Below the pieces are notes generated by a model, which did no database searches, had not been told where the DNA came from, and worked only from the letters and a program-made list of their open reading frames with translations. A stretch of 64,000 nt of DNA from CAIQQQ01 sp037445025 (GTDB lineage Bacteria; Pseudomonadota; Alphaproteobacteria; Acetobacterales; Acetobacteraceae): contig JBBILI010000003.1 of the NCBI GenBank assembly GCA_037445025.1, positions 1 to 64,000 on the forward strand, in the 5' to 3' direction. Below, in pieces: positions 61,387-64,000 of this stretch; the first letter of the stretch is position 1, and each line of letters opens with the position of its first letter. The position numbers were made by a program, and so were the translations under genes.

Positions 61387-61487
61387 TGGGGGCGCTCTCC
61401 TGGCAGAGCCGCATCGCACCACACAACGAGAGCCTTGCAAACCCATGCCGGCACACTAGAACATAGAAAGAACGAATGAGGTCTGGC

Positions 61488-62684
61488 ATGGAGCTGCTCG
61501 ACAAACTGGCGATCCTCGCCGATGCCGCGAAATATGACGCGTCCTGTGCGTCCTCCGGCACGGAGCGGCGCGATTCGACCAAGGGCGGGCTTGGCTCGAC
61601 GGAGGGCATGGGCATCTGCCACGCCTATGCGCCGGACGGGCGGTGCATCTCGCTGCTGAAGATCCTGCTCACCAACGCCTGCGTCTATGACTGTCTCTAC
61701 TGCATCAACCGGCGCTCCTCGAACGTGCAGCGGGCGCGATTCACGGTGGCCGAGGTGGTGCAGCTCACCTTGGGCTTCTACCGGCGCAACTGCATCGAGG
61801 GGCTGTTTCTCTCCTCGGGCATCATCCGCTCGCCGGATTACACGATGGAGCAGGTGGTCGAGGTCGCCCGCGTGCTGCGCGAGGAGCATGGCTTTCGCGG
61901 CTATATCCATCTCAAGACCATTCCCGACGCCGCGCCCGAGCTGATGGCGCTGGCCGGCCGCTACGCCGATCGCCTGTCGATCAACGTGGAGCTGCCGAGC
62001 CAGGAGGGGCTGGATACGTTCGCGCCGGAGAAGGATCTGCCGGGCATCCGCCGCTCGATGGGGCGGATGCGCCTGCGCATCGAGGAATCCCGCGAGAAGG
62101 GTGCTGCGCGCTTCGCACCGGCGGGGCAGTCGACACAGATGATCGTCGGCGCCGATGCCAGCTCCGACCGGCAGATCCTGGCGATGAGCACCAATCTCTA
62201 CGGCTCCTACGGGCTGAAGCGCGTCTACTATTCCGCCTTCAGCCCCATCCCCGACAGCTCCAGCGCCCTGCCGCCGCGCGCAGCCCCCCTGCTGCGCGAG
62301 CACCGGCTGTATCAGGCGGACTGGCTGCTGCGCTTCTACGGCTTCACCGATGACGAGCTGGCCACCGGCGATGACGGCAACATGCCGCTGGAGATGGACC
62401 CGAAACTCGCCTGGGCGCTGGCGCACCGCGCGCAGTTTCCGGTGGATATCAACACCGCCGCGCGCGAGCGCCTGCTGCGCATCCCCGGCCTCGGTGTGAA
62501 ATCGGTCGACCGCATCCTCATCGCCCGCCGCCACCGCCGCCTGCGGCTGGACGATCTTGCCCGCCTGCGCCTGTCGCTGCCGAAGCTCTCGCCCTTCATC
62601 GTCACCGCCGACCACCGCCCGCGCCTCACCGACAGCCCGGCCCTGGTGCGCAACCTTCCGCGACAGATGTCGCTGTTCGCCTGA
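61488..62684 (+). CDS. Putative DNA modification/repair radical SAM protein (UdgX-linked)
   Basis: The 398-aa protein starts MELLDKLAILADAAKYDASC at ATG 61488 (GAGG six bases upstream; an earlier Met at 61476 lacks a site). The 4Fe-4S motif is Cys65-x3-Cys69-x2-Cys72 in NACVYDCLYCINR. It has FLSSGIIRSPDYTMEQVVEV and a C-terminal helix-hairpin-helix (LLRIPGLGVKSVDRILIARR) that should bind DNA. This family is found next to UdgX-type glycosylases. It probably repairs or modifies DNA bases using S-adenosylmethionine; the exact reaction is not established. Confidence 0.9.
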   Translation: MELLDKLAILADAAKYDASCASSGTERRDSTKGGLGSTEGMGICHAYAPDGRCISLLKILLTNACVYDCLYCINRRSSNVQRARFTVAEVVQLTLGFYRRNCIEGLFLSSGIIRSPDYTMEQVVEVARVLREEHGFRGYIHLKTIPDAAPELMALAGRYADRLSINVELPSQEGLDTFAPEKDLPGIRRSMGRMRLRIEESREKGAARFAPAGQSTQMIVGADASSDRQILAMSTNLYGSYGLKRVYYSAFSPIPDSSSALPPRAAPLLREHRLYQADWLLRFYGFTDDELATGDDGNMPLEMDPKLAWALAHRAQFPVDINTAARERLLRIPGLGVKSVDRILIARRHRRLRLDDLARLRLSLPKLSPFIVTADHRPRLTDSPALVRNLPRQMSLFA

Positions 62685-64000
62685 TGCAGGCCGTGGTGCT
62701 GGCCCATGAGGTGGACTGGGAGGGGTTCCGCGCCGCCGCCCGGGCGCTGGCACTCAACGCCGTGCCGCCGGAGCAGGTGCTGTGGTCGGTCCGCGCCATC
62801 GACGATCTGTTCGCCGACCCCGCCCCGCTCACCCCGGCCACCGGCGCCTTCCGCCTGCCGCGCGCCTTGGTGCAGCTGGCCGAGACCGTCATCCAGGCCA
62901 GCGATCCCGCCCGTTTCGCCCTGCTCTACCGGCTGATCTGGCGCGCCGTCTCCGGCGAACGGCACATCCTCGAACAGATCACCGACCCCGCGGTCGATCG
63001 CGCCAACCGCCTCGCCCAATCCATCCGCCGCGACACCCACAAGATGCGCGCCTTCGTCCGCTTCCGCGAGGTGGTGGAGGACGACGCCATCCGCCATGTC
63101 GCCTGGTTCGAACCGCAGCATTTCATCGTCGAGGCCAACGCCGCCTTCTTCGTCCGCCGTTTCGCGTCCATGACCTGGTCGATCCTCGCCCCCTATCGTA
63201 GCGTCCACTGGAACGGCACCGATCTCGCCTTCTCCTCCGGCGCCAACCCCGCCGACGTGCCGGACGACGACCGCCTCGCCGACTACTGGCGCGTCTATTT
63301 CGCCGCCATCTTCAACCCAGCCCGCCTGAAGATCGGCGCCATGACCTCCGAAATGCCGCGCAAATACTGGAAGAACCTGCCGGAGGCCGCCGCCATCCCC
63401 GAACTGATCGCCTCCGCCGCGGCCCGCACCCAGACGATGATCGACACCCCCACCGTCTCCCCACCCCGACCCGTCCGCCCGCGCCCGGCCGGGCCACCGC
63501 CCAACGCGCCCCTGCCCCGCGCGAAGCTGGAGGCCGTGCACTGCCGTCGCTGTTCCCTCTGGTCAACTGCCACGCAAACAGTGTTCGGCGAAGGCCCGCT
63601 CGACGCCGTGATGATGCTCGTCGGCGAACAGGCCGGCGACCAGGAAGACCTTGCGGGCCGCCCCTTCGTCGGCCCCGCCGGCCAGCTGCTCGACGAAGCC
63701 CTGCGCCAGGCCGGCATCGACCGCGCGGAGATCTACATCACCAACGCCGTCAAACACTTCAAGTTCACCGCCCGCGGCAAGACCCGCATCCACCAGCGCC
63801 CCGAAACCGGTGAGATCGAGGCCTGCCGCTGGTGGCTCGACATCGAACGTGCCGCCATCGCCCCCAAGGTGACGGTGCTGCTCGGCGCCACCGCCGCCCG
63901 CGCCGTGCTGGGCCGCCCCGTGGCCGTGCTGCGCGAACGCGGCGTGCCGCTGCCGCTGCCGCTCGATCGCGGCATCGGCTTGCTGACCGTGCATCCGTCC
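62684..64000 (+). CDS. DUF4130-UdgX fusion uracil-DNA glycosylase (runs off window)
   Basis: The start overlaps the radical SAM stop by TGATG. Residues about 1-245 are the DUF4130 partner domain (WSVRAIDDLFADPAPL, RRDTHKMRAFVRFREVVE, PRKYWKNLPEAA). After a Pro-rich linker, residues about 285 onward are a family-4/UdgX glycosylase: CRRCSLW, GEQAGDQEDLAGRPFVGPAG, ITNAVKHFKF and RGKTRIHQRP, with His370, the histidine that in UdgX bonds covalently to the abasic sugar. LLTVHPS is at the window edge. It excises or traps uracil in DNA. The last residues lie outside the window. Confidence 0.9.
   Translation, partial: MQAVVLAHEVDWEGFRAAARALALNAVPPEQVLWSVRAIDDLFADPAPLTPATGAFRLPRALVQLAETVIQASDPARFALLYRLIWRAVSGERHILEQITDPAVDRANRLAQSIRRDTHKMRAFVRFREVVEDDAIRHVAWFEPQHFIVEANAAFFVRRFASMTWSILAPYRSVHWNGTDLAFSSGANPADVPDDDRLADYWRVYFAAIFNPARLKIGAMTSEMPRKYWKNLPEAAAIPELIASAAARTQTMIDTPTVSPPRPVRPRPAGPPPNAPLPRAKLEAVHCRRCSLWSTATQTVFGEGPLDAVMMLVGEQAGDQEDLAGRPFVGPAGQLLDEALRQAGIDRAEIYITNAVKHFKFTARGKTRIHQRPETGEIEACRWWLDIERAAIAPKVTVLLGATAARAVLGRPVAVLRERGVPLPLPLDRGIGLLTVHPS

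Overview
The window is 64 kb of GC-rich chromosome from an alphaproteobacterium. The tandem bacteriophytochromes, the UdgX/radical-SAM pair, the many ABC importers paired with flavin monooxygenases, and the frequent GTG/TTG starts suggest an environmental Rhodospirillales member, probably Acetobacteraceae. That placement is inference from gene content; no rRNA or other marker gene is present. No tRNA, rRNA or CRISPR array was found.

Layout. 1-2189: the edge of an IS66-type element abuts a GH16 glycoside hydrolase gene that also carries an in-frame amber codon. 2395-5661: AsmA-like protein and an RhlE-type helicase. 5901-6722: 5'-truncated FAD-linked oxidase. 6896-14372 (all minus strand): an amide/nitrile-type uptake and hydrolysis operon, amiC-amiR-[leader RNA]-nitrilase-binding protein-livH-livMG-livF. 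Its leader carries an ANTAR-type hairpin followed by an intrinsic terminator, so antitermination control is predicted. 14.6-15.4 kb: a patch of small gene fragments. 15.4-20.2 kb: SDR/AraC pair and an EmrAB-type efflux pair with a frameshifted emrA. 20.3-27.2 kb: peptide/nickel-type ABC importer with a flavin monooxygenase, joined to remnants of an amidohydrolase and a half FUSC gene. 27.2-34.3 kb: a light-sensing locus with a broken hybrid kinase diverging from two overlapping bacteriophytochromes and a response regulator. 34.5-38.6 kb: SDR, then a PadR/oxidoreductase/MFS cassette flanked by 94-bp inverted repeats, and an arsC remnant. 38.8-41.3 kb: marR-nmrA-methyltransferase operon with palindromic operators. 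41.5-49.2 kb: envelope genes (GT-C-like membrane protein, Wzm/Wzt-type exporter, lipoprotein, lytic transglycosylase) and a penicillin-acylase-family enzyme. 49.3-54.2 kb: AllA-like protein with an NMT1-type ABC importer and a luciferase-like monooxygenase. 54.4-58.0 kb: BtpA-OpgC-SGNH-esterase operon. 58.1-61.4 kb: gamma-glutamyltransferase and S9 peptidase. 61.5 kb to the end: radical SAM protein and UdgX-type uracil-DNA glycosylase.

Two features stand out. The first is a dispersed repeat of about 110 bp: two AT-rich hairpins flank a long middle stem whose sequence differs between copies while both arms stay complementary. Several copies share an apical CGGAGAG. It occurs five times plus one solo hairpin, nearly always in the same orientation relative to a gene 3' end, and three copies punctuate the amide operon. 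The second is the number of apparently recent small lesions: an amber codon, 7-bp and 16-bp tandem duplications, homopolymer indels and a lost start codon, in genes that are otherwise well preserved. This suggests ongoing gene loss or phase-variable switching, or possibly sequencing error at the homopolymers.
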